Assembly: GCA_023266195.1 (NCBI GenBank)
Contig: JAHFRP010000018.1
Location: 1-34,570 of the forward strand
Origin: Sulfuricella sp.
GTDB lineage: Bacteria; Pseudomonadota; Gammaproteobacteria; Burkholderiales; Sulfuricellaceae
Direction of reading: 5' to 3'
Length of the DNA: 34,570 nt
The notes below the pieces were generated by a model, which was not told the DNA's origin, did not search any database, and worked only from the letters and a program-made list of their open reading frames with translations. Position numbers and translations under genes: made by a program. Of this stretch, positions 14,618 to 22,066 are shown in pieces; position 1 is the first letter of the stretch; each line of letters begins with the position of its first letter.

Positions 14618-14954
14618 GCACGGCGCGGTCTATCTCGCCAACCTCAATCCGGGCCGGGGCACCGAACCCGGCAAAATACGCCCCGTCCTGGTGGTGCAGC
14701 ACCCCGCCCTGCTCGAAGCCGGCCATCCGTCCACCCTGGTCATCCCCCTCACCACGGCCCTGGCCGACAACGCGGAACCGTTGCGCCTCCGGTTGTCCGC
14801 CCGCGACAAGCTGGAACAGGATTCAGACCTGCTGGTGGATCAGTTGTGGGCCATCGACAACCAGCGGCTGGTGGGTGAGGCGCTGACGCTTTGCGACGAT
14901 GGCTTCATGGCGAAAGTCTTTGCGGCGGTGGCGGAGGTGACGGGTTTTTGCTGA
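14598..14954 (+). CDS. MazF/PemK-family mRNA interferase toxin
   Basis: A 118-residue CcdB/MazF-fold toxin expected to cleave mRNA at short sequence sites. Signature elements are GAVYLANLNPGRGTEPGKIRP with the catalytic Arg in KIRPVLVV, a TLVIPLTT strand containing the conserved Thr, and DLLVDQLWAIDNQRL. Three in-frame ATGs exist (14577, 14589, 14598). I choose the last because GGATGGGG precedes it and it begins MTSAPLEHGAVYLA, close to family N-termini. The antitoxin partner lies just upstream and overlaps. Confidence 0.92.
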   Translation: MTSAPLEHGAVYLANLNPGRGTEPGKIRPVLVVQHPALLEAGHPSTLVIPLTTALADNAEPLRLRLSARDKLEQDSDLLVDQLWAIDNQRLVGEALTLCDDGFMAKVFAAVAEVTGFC

Positions 14955-14988
14955 TTTGGGAACCGCAAATGCGATTCCGCCCCTCGCG

Positions 14989-15018
14989 TTGACAACCCAT
15001 TGCGCGCCCCGCTATAGT
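14989..15018 (+). promoter_or_regulatory. Strong sigma70-type promoter of the EamA transcript
   Basis: A perfect -35 TTGACA (14989-14994) and a -10 TATAGT (15013-15018) are separated by 18 bases. Transcription would start near 15025, giving a leader of about 165 bases before the EamA start at 15193. Confidence 0.75.
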
Positions 15019-15024
15019 CCAGCC

Positions 15025-15117
15025 ATGGCTACCACCAACACCACCCATTCCACTCTCCGACTGTGGCTGCGGAATTCCTTCCCCTGCCGCGGCGCTGCAT
15101 TCTCGATTCAACTGTAA
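15025..15117 (+). CDS. Possible Thr-rich leader peptide (30 aa)
   Basis: An ATG coincides with the predicted transcription start, so translation would be leaderless. It opens a 30-codon frame ending TAA at 15115-15117. The first ten residues are MATTNTTHST, five of them threonine, all but one ACC codons; later residues include one Trp and one Cys. Alternative hairpins follow immediately (next entry). The pattern recalls attenuator peptides such as thrL. With no SD and only 30 codons, the evidence is positional. Confidence 0.4.
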   Translation: MATTNTTHSTLRLWLRNSFPCRGAAFSIQL

Positions 15118-15125
15118 CAAGGCAA

Positions 15126-15189
15126 CCGCGGGTCTGACCGCGACTGCTTTTTCCTCCGCCCAACGACCCGCGCTTTTGGCGAAAGGGTC
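15126..15189 (+). promoter_or_regulatory. Competing hairpins that could mask the EamA ribosome-binding site
   Basis: Three helices compete. CGCGGGTC (15127-15134) pairs perfectly with GACCCGCG (15165-15172). CGCGG (15127-15131) pairs with CCGCG (15138-15142). GACCC (15165-15169) plus CGC (15171-15173) pairs with GCG (15179-15181) and GGGTC (15185-15189). The last helix covers the AAAGGG ribosome-binding site of the transporter gene; the first would free it. A T-run (15148-15152) follows the second. Confidence 0.5.
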
Positions 15190-15192
15190 TTC

Positions 15193-16113
15193 ATGGCAAG
15201 CACTACACACAGCATTTCAATCGACCGCGACGCGGTGCTCGGCATCGGCTTTGCCCTGCTGGCGGCGGTCGGTTTCTCGGCCAAGGCGATCCTGGTCAAG
15301 CTGGCTTATGTCGATGCGGTGGACGCCGTCACCCTGCTGGCTTTGCGCATGGCTTTTTCGGTGCCGTTTTTCGTGCTGGCCGCGCTGTGGGCGAATGGAA
15401 GCAAACAGGCGCGGCTGGAGAAGCGGGACTGGCTGGCGGTTCTGGGGCTGGGGCTGATCGGCTATTACCTGTCCAGCTTCCTCGATTTTCTCGGGCTCCA
15501 GCTCATCTCGGCCGGGCTGGAACGGCTGATCCTGTTCCTTTATCCCACCATGGTGGTGATCCTGTCGGCGGCAATCTCCCGACGTGCCGTCGGGCGCCGG
15601 GAAATCGCGGCGCTGGCGTTGAGCTACGCCGGGATCGCGCTGGTGTTCATGCACGACGTGAGCGTGAACCGGAGCGGCATCGCGCTCGGGGCGGCGCTGG
15701 TATTTACCAGCACCTTGTCCTATTCGGTCTACTTGGTCGGCGCCGGCCATGCCATCGCGAGGATCGGCGCGGCCCGCTTTACCGCCTATGCCATGATCGT
15801 GGCCAGCGCCGCCAGCCTGATCCAGTTCGGCGTCACGCATCCGCTCGCGGCGTTGAATCTGCCACCGCGAGTCTACGGGCTGGGCATGGCAATGGCGGCG
15901 TTTTCCACGGTGCTGCCGGTGTTCCTGCTTTCCGCCGGAATACGCCGCATCGGATCCGGGCATACCTCGCTGATCGGCTCGATCGGGCCGGTCGCGACGA
16001 TTTACCTGGCGCACGTTTTCCTGGGCGAGGCCGTGTCGATGCTGCAAATCGCCGGCTCGGCGCTGGTGCTGGCAGGGGTATTGACGATCAGCATTGGCCG
16101 GGGAAAAGGATGA
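15193..16113 (+). CDS. EamA-family (DMT superfamily) transporter
   Basis: A 306-residue inner-membrane protein with ten predicted helices arranged as two EamA repeats (about 15-145 and 160-300), beginning LGIGFALLAAVGFSAKAILVKLAY. Conserved features include the Arg-containing second helix (LLALRMAFSVP), SSFLDFLGLQLISAGLERLILFLYPT in the first half, and IGPVATIYLAHVFLGEAVSMLQ in the second. The family exports or imports amino acids, nucleosides or metabolites; RhtA (threonine/homoserine) belongs here. The substrate cannot be read directly. The ATG at 15193 follows AAAGGG. It has its own promoter and a long structured leader. Confidence 0.92.
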   Translation: MASTTHSISIDRDAVLGIGFALLAAVGFSAKAILVKLAYVDAVDAVTLLALRMAFSVPFFVLAALWANGSKQARLEKRDWLAVLGLGLIGYYLSSFLDFLGLQLISAGLERLILFLYPTMVVILSAAISRRAVGRREIAALALSYAGIALVFMHDVSVNRSGIALGAALVFTSTLSYSVYLVGAGHAIARIGAARFTAYAMIVASAASLIQFGVTHPLAALNLPPRVYGLGMAMAAFSTVLPVFLLSAGIRRIGSGHTSLIGSIGPVATIYLAHVFLGEAVSMLQIAGSALVLAGVLTISIGRGKG

Positions 16114-16148
16114 TTCTCCAACACCAACATTTTGAAGGAAGATCGGGT

Positions 16149-16316
16149 TTTGTTGGGTTGGCGATGAAACCACCGACCCAACCTACTAGTCAGTCAACTT
16201 GATTCAGGGGTGTTGTGGGTCAGGCTCTTGTGCCCTTTAGGGCGCAGCCTGACATGTACGGCTGAAGCCGTACCCACAATAGCTCGCACTTCCGTTTGTT
16301 TTACCTTGACTGACTA
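16149..16316. repeat. Compound repeat with TAGTCAGTCAA terminal inverted repeats
   Basis: TAGTCAGTCAA (16187-16197) is repeated inverted at 16306-16316. It encloses a second copy of the TGTGGGTCAGGCT palindrome (16213-16279, with hairpins CAGGCT/AGCCTG and TACGGCT/AGCCGTA). Just outside is another GTAG-type hairpin (GTTGGGTTGG with CCGACCCAAC, 16151-16182). TAGTAGTCAGTC ends also occur alone at 14291-14302 and 25439-25450. It fills the gap between convergent EamA and trmB genes. Confidence 0.65.
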
Positions 16317-16338
16317 CTACATGACACCGGTACGAAAA

Positions 16339-17043
16339 TCAATCGGCCGTTTCTTGGCGATTTGCCGGATTTTTCCTGAACACGATGTCCCACACCCCGT
16401 GCCCGAGCCGGATCCCGCGCTGCTCGAACTTGGTGAGCGGGCGGTAGTCCGGGCGCGGGGCGTAATCGGCGGCGGTGTTGGAAAGTTGGGGTTCGGCCGT
16501 GAGCACGGCGAGGATGTGCTCGGCGTATTCCTGCCAGTCGGTGGCGGCGTGAAGATAGCCGCCGGGCTTGAGTCTGTCGCACAACAGGGTGACCAGCGCG
16601 GGCTGGATCAGGCGGCGCTTGTTGTGTTTTTTCTTGTGCCAGGGATCGGGGAAGAAGATGTGCACGCCGTCCAGGCTGGCCGGGGCGAGCATGTGTTTCA
16701 ACACCTCCACCGCGTCGTGCTGCATCACGCGCAGGTTGGTCAGGTTCGCGGCCTCGATCTGGTTGAGCAGGCTGCCGACACCGGGGCCGTGCACTTCAAT
16801 GCCCAGGTAGTCGTTCTCGGGATGCTCGGCGGCGATCTTGGCGGTGCTGTCGCCCATGCCGAAGCCGATTTCGAGGATTTTCGGCGCGGCTCGGCCGAAC
16901 GTTTGGTCGAGGTCGAGCGGCGCTTCCCGGTAGGGAATGCCCCAGCGCGGCAGCAGGGTTTCCAGGGCTCGGGTCTGAGCGACGGACATGCGGCCCTGGC
17001 GGAGGACGAAGCTGCGGATGGGGCGGTGGGTTGATGTGTTCAT
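16339..17043 (-). CDS. trmB: tRNA (guanine46-N7)-methyltransferase
   Basis: TrmB adds a methyl group to N7 of G46 in the tRNA variable loop. The 234-residue protein has the SAM motif [10 protein letters not shown] (about 56-65), IEVHGPGVG, and the diagnostic [16 protein letters not shown] segment (about 129-145), with the C-terminal [17 protein letters not shown]. The length is normal. It lies downstream of thiS-thiG on the same strand, a common betaproteobacterial order, with a 136-base gap filled by an inverted repeat. Confidence 0.96.
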   Translation of the reverse strand: MNTSTHRPIRSFVLRQGRMSVAQTRALETLLPRWGIPYREAPLDLDQTFGRAAPKILEIGFGMGDSTAKIAAEHPENDYLGIEVHGPGVGSLLNQIEAANLTNLRVMQHDAVEVLKHMLAPASLDGVHIFFPDPWHKKKHNKRRLIQPALVTLLCDRLKPGGYLHAATDWQEYAEHILAVLTAEPQLSNTAADYAPRPDYRPLTKFEQRGIRLGHGVWDIVFRKNPANRQETAD

Positions 17044-17061
17044 AATATAAAAAGCTATTGA

Positions 17062-17175
17062 ACCGCGGAGGACGCGGAGGAGTTTGACTGCAAGAGGTGA
17101 AATGAGCCCACCTGGTCGGTTAGTATTGTTACCAAGTTTGTGCTTTTCCTCAGCGACCTCCGCATCCTCTGCGGT
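17062..17175. repeat. Inverted repeat of CCGCGGAGGACGCGGAGG type, copy 1
   Basis: The 19-base arms at 17062-17080 and 17157-17175 are inverted copies with a few mismatches. The same family recurs at 34188-34267. It sits inside the thiG-trmB spacer. Confidence 0.75.
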
Positions 17176-17179
17176 GAGG

Positions 17180-17962
17180 CTATTTGCCGATCATCCCCGT
17201 GGTCGGCGAACTCGGGCTGGCGGAATAGAGCTTCTTCGGCATCCGGCCGGCCAAAAACGCCTCGCGCCCCGCTTCCACCGCTTTCTTCATCGCCGAGGCC
17301 ATCAACACGGGATTCTGCGCGCCGGCGATAGCGGTATTCATCAGCACGCCGTCGCAGCCCAATTCCATGGCGATGGCGGCATCCGACGCGGTGCCCACGC
17401 CGGCATCGACGATCACCGGCACCTTGGCGTTGTCGATGATAATTTGCAGGTTCCACGGATTGAGGATGCCCATGCCGGAGCCGATCAGGCTGGCGAGCGG
17501 CATCACCGCGACGCAGCCGATTTCTTCCAGCTGTTTGGCGATGATCGGGTCGTCGGAGGTGTAGACCATCACCTTGAAGCCGTCCTTGACCAGCACCTCG
17601 GCGGCTTTCAGGGTTTCCACCATGTTCGGGTAAAGCGTTTTCGGGTCGCCCAGCACTTCCAGCTTGACCAGATCGTGCCCGTCCAGCAGTTCGCGCGCCA
17701 GGCGCAGGGTGCGAATCGCGTCGTCGGCGCTGTAGCAGCCGGCGGTGTTGGGCAGGTAGGTGTATTGCGACGGCGGCAGCGCATCGAGCAGGCTCGGTTC
17801 GCCCGCGGTCTGGCCGATGTTGGTGCGGCGGATCGCCACCGTCACGATTTGCGCGCCGCTGGCTTCCACCGCGCGGCGGGTCTCGTCGAAATCCTTGTAC
17901 TTGCCGGTGCCGACCAGAAGGCGCGAGGAATAAGGCTTGCCTGCGATGATTAGATTGTCCAT
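17180..17962 (-). CDS. thiG: Thiazole synthase
   Basis: ThiG condenses 1-deoxy-xylulose-5-phosphate, dehydroglycine and the sulfur carried by ThiS to form the thiazole phosphate of thiamine. The 260-residue TIM barrel shows [14 protein letters not shown], the lysine for the Schiff base at Lys100 ([10 protein letters not shown]), [30 protein letters not shown] and the phosphate-binding [17 protein letters not shown]. It follows thiS on the minus strand with a 73-base gap holding a small inverted repeat. The last residues ([14 protein letters not shown]) are family-like. Confidence 0.97.
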   Translation of the reverse strand: MDNLIIAGKPYSSRLLVGTGKYKDFDETRRAVEASGAQIVTVAIRRTNIGQTAGEPSLLDALPPSQYTYLPNTAGCYSADDAIRTLRLARELLDGHDLVKLEVLGDPKTLYPNMVETLKAAEVLVKDGFKVMVYTSDDPIIAKQLEEIGCVAVMPLASLIGSGMGILNPWNLQIIIDNAKVPVIVDAGVGTASDAAIAMELGCDGVLMNTAIAGAQNPVLMASAMKKAVEAGREAFLAGRMPKKLYSASPSSPTTGMIGK

Positions 17963-17970
17963 TGTTTTCC

Positions 17971-18018
17971 AGTAAGGAGTGAAGAGTTGGGAGTGAGGAG
18001 TCCGGGGTACTCCTTACT
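17971..18018. repeat. Small inverted repeat between thiS and thiG
   Basis: AGTAAGGAGT (17971-17980) and ACTCCTTACT (18009-18018) are perfect inverted copies with GGAGT-type repeats between them. Similar CTAACTCCT units appear near 29052. The hairpin would sit just before the thiG start on the transcript. Confidence 0.6.
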
Positions 18019-18035
18019 TCTCACAACGTTGAAAA

Positions 18036-18236
18036 TCAGCCGCCGCCGACGGCGACGACGATTTCCAGCTGGTCCCCGTCGGCCAGCAGCGTTTCGGCGA
18101 ACCGGCTGCGCGGCACGATCTCGCCGTTTCTCTCCACCGCCACGCGTTTTCCGGTCAGGCTGAGGGTTTCCAGTAGTTGCGCGAGGGAGGGGGAATGCTC
18201 GAAGCTGTGGGAAGTGCCGTTGACGGTGAGCTGCAT
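18036..18236 (-). CDS. thiS: Sulfur carrier protein ThiS
   Basis: ThiS is the ubiquitin-like sulfur carrier for thiazole formation: its C-terminal glycine is adenylated and thiocarboxylated. The 66-residue product runs [12 protein letters not shown]... to ...[12 protein letters not shown], ending in the required glycines. The reading frame extends 11 codons upstream, but the ATG at 18236 gives the standard start. It heads a thiS-thiG-trmB unit and diverges from tRNA-Gly. Confidence 0.95.
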   Translation of the reverse strand: MQLTVNGTSHSFEHSPSLAQLLETLSLTGKRVAVERNGEIVPRSRFAETLLADGDQLEIVVAVGGG

Positions 18237-18315
18237 TGCCTTCAATAAAGCCGCGAAATAAAGTATCATCGCATTTTACCATGTGGCTGTTGCCCAATGG
18301 TAGGATCAAGTCAAA

Positions 18316-18389
18316 GCGGGCGTCGTATAATGGTAATACCCTAGCTTCCCAAGCTAGAGCCGTGGGTTCGATTCCCATCGCCCGCTCCA
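18316..18389 (+). tRNA. tRNA-Gly (anticodon CCC)
   Basis: A full cloverleaf is visible: acceptor stem GCGGGCG (18316-18322) with CGCCCGC (18379-18385), a D arm with TAATGGTAATA, and an anticodon stem CTAGC/GCTAG around loop TTCCCAA with anticodon CCC at 18348-18350. The T arm is GTGGGTTCGATTCCCAT, followed by an encoded CCA (18387-18389). It decodes GGG codons. A weak promoter (TTCAAT, 17 bases, TATCAT at 18265-18270) may drive it from inside the thiS upstream region. Confidence 0.97.
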
Positions 18390-18603
18390 ATCACCCTCCC
18401 ATCCCGGCCGAACCCTGTAGCAGATGTGAATAGTGACGCCGCAATCGCGCGCGCCGTTTGACTATGCTTAAAAGAGCCGTGAGCTACCGTTTCGCGACCC
18501 CGGCGTCAGATTTGGTCAGGATTTTGTCGTTCCCGCGAAAGCCGGAATCCGGTATCTTGGTGACATATGCAACGGCGCCGCGCCTAACTGAAGAGAGCCT
18601 TCC

Positions 18604-20622
18604 ATGAACAAATACGTCAAATATGGCCTGATTTCCCTGGGAGCCGTGCTGGCCGCGCTGGCGGCACTGGCCGCCTACATCGCCGCCACCTTCGACCCCA
18701 ACGCCTACAAACCGCTGATCGTCAAGCTGGTGCAGGAGAAAAAACAGCGCACGCTGAAAATCGACGGCGACATCAAGCTCACCTTCTACCCCAAGCTGGG
18801 CGCCGATCTCGGCAAGGTCTCCCTGAGCGAACACAATAGCCCGGAACAGTTTGCCGCCGTGGACAGCGCGCGGGTGTCGCTGGCCTTGCTGCCGCTATTG
18901 CACCATGACCTGGTGGTGGACCAGGTGCGCATCCAGGGCCTGCACGCCAAGCTGGTGCGCTTCAAGGACGGAACCACCAGCATCGACGATCTGCTGTCCA
19001 AGGACGAAAAAGAGCAGAAGCAATTCAAGTTCGACATTGAAAGCGTCGATGTGGGCGACACCGCCCTGACGGTGGACGACCAGAAGGCGGGGCGGACCAT
19101 CGTGGTCAGCGGCCTCTCCCTCAAGACCGGCCGGCTTGCCGACGGCAAGCCCAGCGATATCGACCTCGGGCTCAAGCTGCAAGCCGACAAACCCAAGGTG
19201 AACGCCGAAGTGAAGCTGTCCGCCAGCCTGTTGTTCGAGACACAAGCCAAGCATTTCCGGCTGGACAAGCTGGACGCCGGGATCAAAGGCGAAGCGGACG
19301 GCATCTCCAACCTGGCGGCCGCGCTCAAGGGCAGCATCGACTACAACGGCACGGCCCAATCCCTCAGCGCCGACAAACTGGCGCTGGAAGCCAGCGGCAA
19401 ACAGGGCGAAACCGAATTCAAGGCAGCGCTCGGCACCGCGCTGACCGGTAGCCCCGACGTGATGGACTTGAGCGGGATAAAAGCCAGTCTGGCGGCGACG
19501 AGCCCCGCGACGGCGGGGAAGAAAATGAGTGTGGACCTGAGCGGCACGGCGCATATCGACCTCAAGGCGCAGAACATCACCGCGAACATCGCCACCAAGC
19601 TCGACCAGAGCGACATCAAGGCCCGCCTCGGAATCAGCCGGTTCGACCAACCGCATTACACCTTCGACATCGCCATCGACCAGCTCGACGCCGACCGTTA
19701 CATGAGCCACGAAGCCGGCGCAAAAACCGGCAAGGCCGCCGCGCCGGAGAAACCGCTGGATCTCGCCGCGCTGAAAACGCTCAATGCCGACGGCAGCCTG
19801 CGCATCGGCGCGTTCAAGGTCGCCAACATCAAGACCAGTGACGTGCGCATGGACGTCAAAGCCGGCGCGGGCAAACTGGATATCAACCCGCTCGCGGCAA
19901 ATCTTTACCAGGGCAGCGCCCGCGGGTCGGTCCATGTGGATGCCGACGGCGCCGCCCCGCAGTTCGGGCTGAAACAGGCGCTGTCGGGCATCAGCATCGG
20001 CCCGCTGCTGAAAGACGCGCTCGACAAGAACGTTCTCGACGGCAAGGGCAACGTGGTGCTCGACGTCAACACCCGCGGCGCGACCACCGCCGCCCTGAAG
20101 AAAGCCCTGCAGGGACAGGCCCGGCTGGAACTGCGGGACGGCGCGATCAAGGGCATCGACATCGCCGCCACCCTGCGCAACGCCAAGGCCAAGCTGGGCG
20201 CGCTCAAGGGTGAACAGGCACAGGCCGCCAACGCAGCCGAAAAAACCGATTTTTCGGAGTTCAAGGCCAGCTTCAACATCCGCAACGGCGTCGCCCACAA
20301 CGACGATCTCGACGCGAAATCGCCTCTGCTTCGCCTGGCGGGGAACGGCGACATCGACCTGGGCGAAAGCCGCATGAACTACCTCGCCAAGGCGACCGTG
20401 GTCGCCTCACTGGAAGGCCAGGGCGGCAAGGAACTGGCCGCGCTGAAAGGCATCGCCGTGCCGGTGCGCATTACCGGGCCTTTCGCCAATCTCAGCTATT
20501 CCCTGGACTTCAACGCGCTGGCGGGCGGCGCGGTCAAGCAGAAGCTGGAAGAGAAAAAAGAGGAAGCCAAGGGCCGGGTGGAAGAAAAGTTGAAAGAGGG
20601 ATTGAAAGGCTTGTTCAAGTAA
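18604..20622 (+). CDS. AsmA-family protein
   Basis: A 672-residue AsmA-like protein of the bridge-like lipid-transfer superfamily, anchored in the inner membrane and extending into the periplasm. An N-terminal membrane anchor (about 8-28, GLISLGAVLAALAALAAYIA) precedes the AsmA N-terminal domain (FDPNAYKPLIVKLVQEK, IDGDIKLTFYPKLGADLGKVSL). A long stretch of beta-rich repeats follows, then the C-terminal AsmA domain (MNYLAKATVVASLEGQGGKELAALKGIAVPVRITGP split across about 588-623). It ends in a Lys/Glu-rich coiled-coil-like helix (KQKLEEKKEEAKGRVEEK). AsmA proteins influence outer-membrane composition. The ATG at 18604 follows GAAGAGAG. The 214-base gap upstream has no other gene, only a degenerate TTCCCGCGAAAGCCGGAATCC repeat near 18530. 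Confidence 0.93.
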   Translation: MNKYVKYGLISLGAVLAALAALAAYIAATFDPNAYKPLIVKLVQEKKQRTLKIDGDIKLTFYPKLGADLGKVSLSEHNSPEQFAAVDSARVSLALLPLLHHDLVVDQVRIQGLHAKLVRFKDGTTSIDDLLSKDEKEQKQFKFDIESVDVGDTALTVDDQKAGRTIVVSGLSLKTGRLADGKPSDIDLGLKLQADKPKVNAEVKLSASLLFETQAKHFRLDKLDAGIKGEADGISNLAAALKGSIDYNGTAQSLSADKLALEASGKQGETEFKAALGTALTGSPDVMDLSGIKASLAATSPATAGKKMSVDLSGTAHIDLKAQNITANIATKLDQSDIKARLGISRFDQPHYTFDIAIDQLDADRYMSHEAGAKTGKAAAPEKPLDLAALKTLNADGSLRIGAFKVANIKTSDVRMDVKAGAGKLDINPLAANLYQGSARGSVHVDADGAAPQFGLKQALSGISIGPLLKDALDKNVLDGKGNVVLDVNTRGATTAALKKALQGQARLELRDGAIKGIDIAATLRNAKAKLGALKGEQAQAANAAEKTDFSEFKASFNIRNGVAHNDDLDAKSPLLRLAGNGDIDLGESRMNYLAKATVVASLEGQGGKELAALKGIAVPVRITGPFANLSYSLDFNALAGGAVKQKLEEKKEEAKGRVEEKLKEGLKGLFK

Positions 20623-20790
20623 CTAGGAGCCTGTCGAGCTTAAAGGAAATCGGCTGCAAATCCGCCTGGCCGGTCCATATTTCGCCGCTTTCTTGGTCAA
20701 TAGAACAACTATTGACCTGCAAAACCGGCAAAATCTGTCCTCGCCCCGCCGAATTTTCGCTTCGATTCTTCAAGCCCGACAGGCTCCTAG
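20623..20790. mobile_element. MITE-like element, copy A (168 bp)
   Basis: The ends are 19-base terminal inverted repeats matching at 18 of 19 positions (CTAGGAGCCTGTCGAGCTT at 20623-20641, inverted at 20772-20790). There is no transposase. The internal sequence is nearly identical to copy B at 31507-31668 (about four differences), in the same orientation. It lies between the AsmA gene and the ATP-grasp gene. The minus-strand frame inside is shared by both copies but is probably a fossil or chance frame. Confidence 0.85.
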
Positions 20791-20822
20791 GCGACAAGAT
20801 TTTCGCAAACCGAGGGAGTAAA

Positions 20823-20861
20823 ATGGGCTCCTGTTCCATTTGCGAAAAGACCCCACCTTGA
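20823..20861 (+). CDS. Possible 12-codon leader frame upstream of the ATP-grasp gene
   Basis: An ATG at 20823 has the best ribosome-binding site in the area (GAGGGAG, five bases away). It encodes MGSCSICEKTPP, then a TGA (20859-20861) that overlaps the proposed TTG start of the next gene (TTGA). This may be a coupling leader peptide or the true N-terminus separated by a frameshift. Confidence 0.4.
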   Translation: MGSCSICEKTPP

Positions 20862-22066
20862 CCGATTCTGAAGTTCTGCCGGAATACCTCGGCCTCGCCG
20901 CGCTGCTGCGCCTGAGCTTATCGGGTGCGAACCTGACGCCGCTGTGCCAATCCCTGCTCGACCGGGCAAAGCAAGACCCGGACGACGCCTGCTCCCTGAT
21001 GGATGCCGGGATAATTTTCCAGTTTCACGGCAATCCGGAGATCGCATCGCAGCTGCAGCGGGAGGCACTCCGGCTACAGCGGCTTTACCGCATCCCCGCG
21101 CAACGCCCCGCCAGGCTGCGCCTGCTGGCGCTGATGGCGCCCGGCGAGGTGATGGCGAACGTTCCCATCGAGTGCCTGCTGGAAAATTCCGACATCGAGC
21201 TCGATATCTTTTACGCCACGGGCATCGACGACGATCCGTCGGAAATCCCGGATCACGACGTGCTTTTCGTCGCCATCGGCGAATCGGAAGCCAATCGCCC
21301 GATCCTTGAATCGTGGCTGCCGGTGCTGGACGTATGGCCGAGACCGGTGATCGACAACCCGCACCATATGGAGCGGGTAGCTCGCGACACCGCCTCGCGG
21401 TTGCTGCATTCCCGGCCCGGCATCGCGATGCCGCCCACGCTGCGCATCGGCCGGGACGAACTTCAGCGGATCGCGGCGGGAAACGGCTTCCCGGACGGCA
21501 TCGCCTTCCCCGTCATCGTCCGCCCCCTCGATTCCCATGCGGGCCACGACCTCTACAAAATCGACACCCCCGCCGAATTGTCGGACAAACTCGCCGCGAT
21601 GCCCGGCGATGAATTCTTCGTTTCCCCCTTCATCGATTATCGCAGCGGCGACGGCCTGTTCCGCAAATACCGCGTGATCCTGATCGACGGCCGGCCATAC
21701 GCCTGCCACATGGCGATTTCCAGCCACTGGATGATCCACTACCTCAACGCGGGCATGGCGGACAGCGCCGAAAAACGGGCCGAGGAAGCGCGCTTCATGG
21801 CCGATTTCGACCAGGTTTTCGCCGCCAGGCAGGGCGCGGCGCTGGCCGAAATCCATCGCCGCATCGGGCTCGATTATCTGGGCATCGACTGCGCCGAAAC
21901 CGCGGACGGCCGTCTGCTGATCTTCGAAGTCGATCCCGCGATGGTCGTCCATGCGATGGACCCGGTCGATGTCTATCCCTACAAACAGGCCGCCATGCAA
22001 AAAATCTTCGCCGCATTCCGGGCCATGCTGATCAAGGCGGCGGAGGGGCCGACAGGCGAGCGATGA
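20858..22066 (+). CDS. ATP-grasp-fold ligase-like protein
   Basis: The 402-residue product has an N-terminal helical region with a TPR-like look (LCQSLLDRAKQDPDDACSLMDAG). A middle domain follows (LRLLALMAPGEVMANVPIECL, DVLFVAIGESEANRPIL). From about residue 185 an ATP-grasp-like part includes FPVIVRPLDSHAGHDLYKID, DEFFVSPFIDYRSGDGLFRK and a metal-binding-style end GIDCAETADGRLLIFEVDPA. ATP-grasp enzymes form amide or thioester bonds through acyl phosphates. No ATG opens the frame; TTG at 20840 or 20858 are candidates, and I use the one coupled to the short leader frame. Its stop overlaps the next ATG (ATGA), so it is co-translated with the SerC-like gene. Confidence 0.78.
   Translation: MTDSEVLPEYLGLAALLRLSLSGANLTPLCQSLLDRAKQDPDDACSLMDAGIIFQFHGNPEIASQLQREALRLQRLYRIPAQRPARLRLLALMAPGEVMANVPIECLLENSDIELDIFYATGIDDDPSEIPDHDVLFVAIGESEANRPILESWLPVLDVWPRPVIDNPHHMERVARDTASRLLHSRPGIAMPPTLRIGRDELQRIAAGNGFPDGIAFPVIVRPLDSHAGHDLYKIDTPAELSDKLAAMPGDEFFVSPFIDYRSGDGLFRKYRVILIDGRPYACHMAISSHWMIHYLNAGMADSAEKRAEEARFMADFDQVFAARQGAALAEIHRRIGLDYLGIDCAETADGRLLIFEVDPAMVVHAMDPVDVYPYKQAAMQKIFAAFRAMLIKAAEGPTGER

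Noticed and set aside
18895-20298. A 467-codon open frame antisense to the AsmA gene
   Set aside because: A shadow of the GC-rich AsmA coding sequence.
20615-20839. Minus-strand frame in MITE copy A sharing about 45 residues with a frame in copy B (31496-31762)
   Set aside because: The similarity is explained by the repeated DNA. The frames continue into unrelated flanks and have no RBS or known domain.
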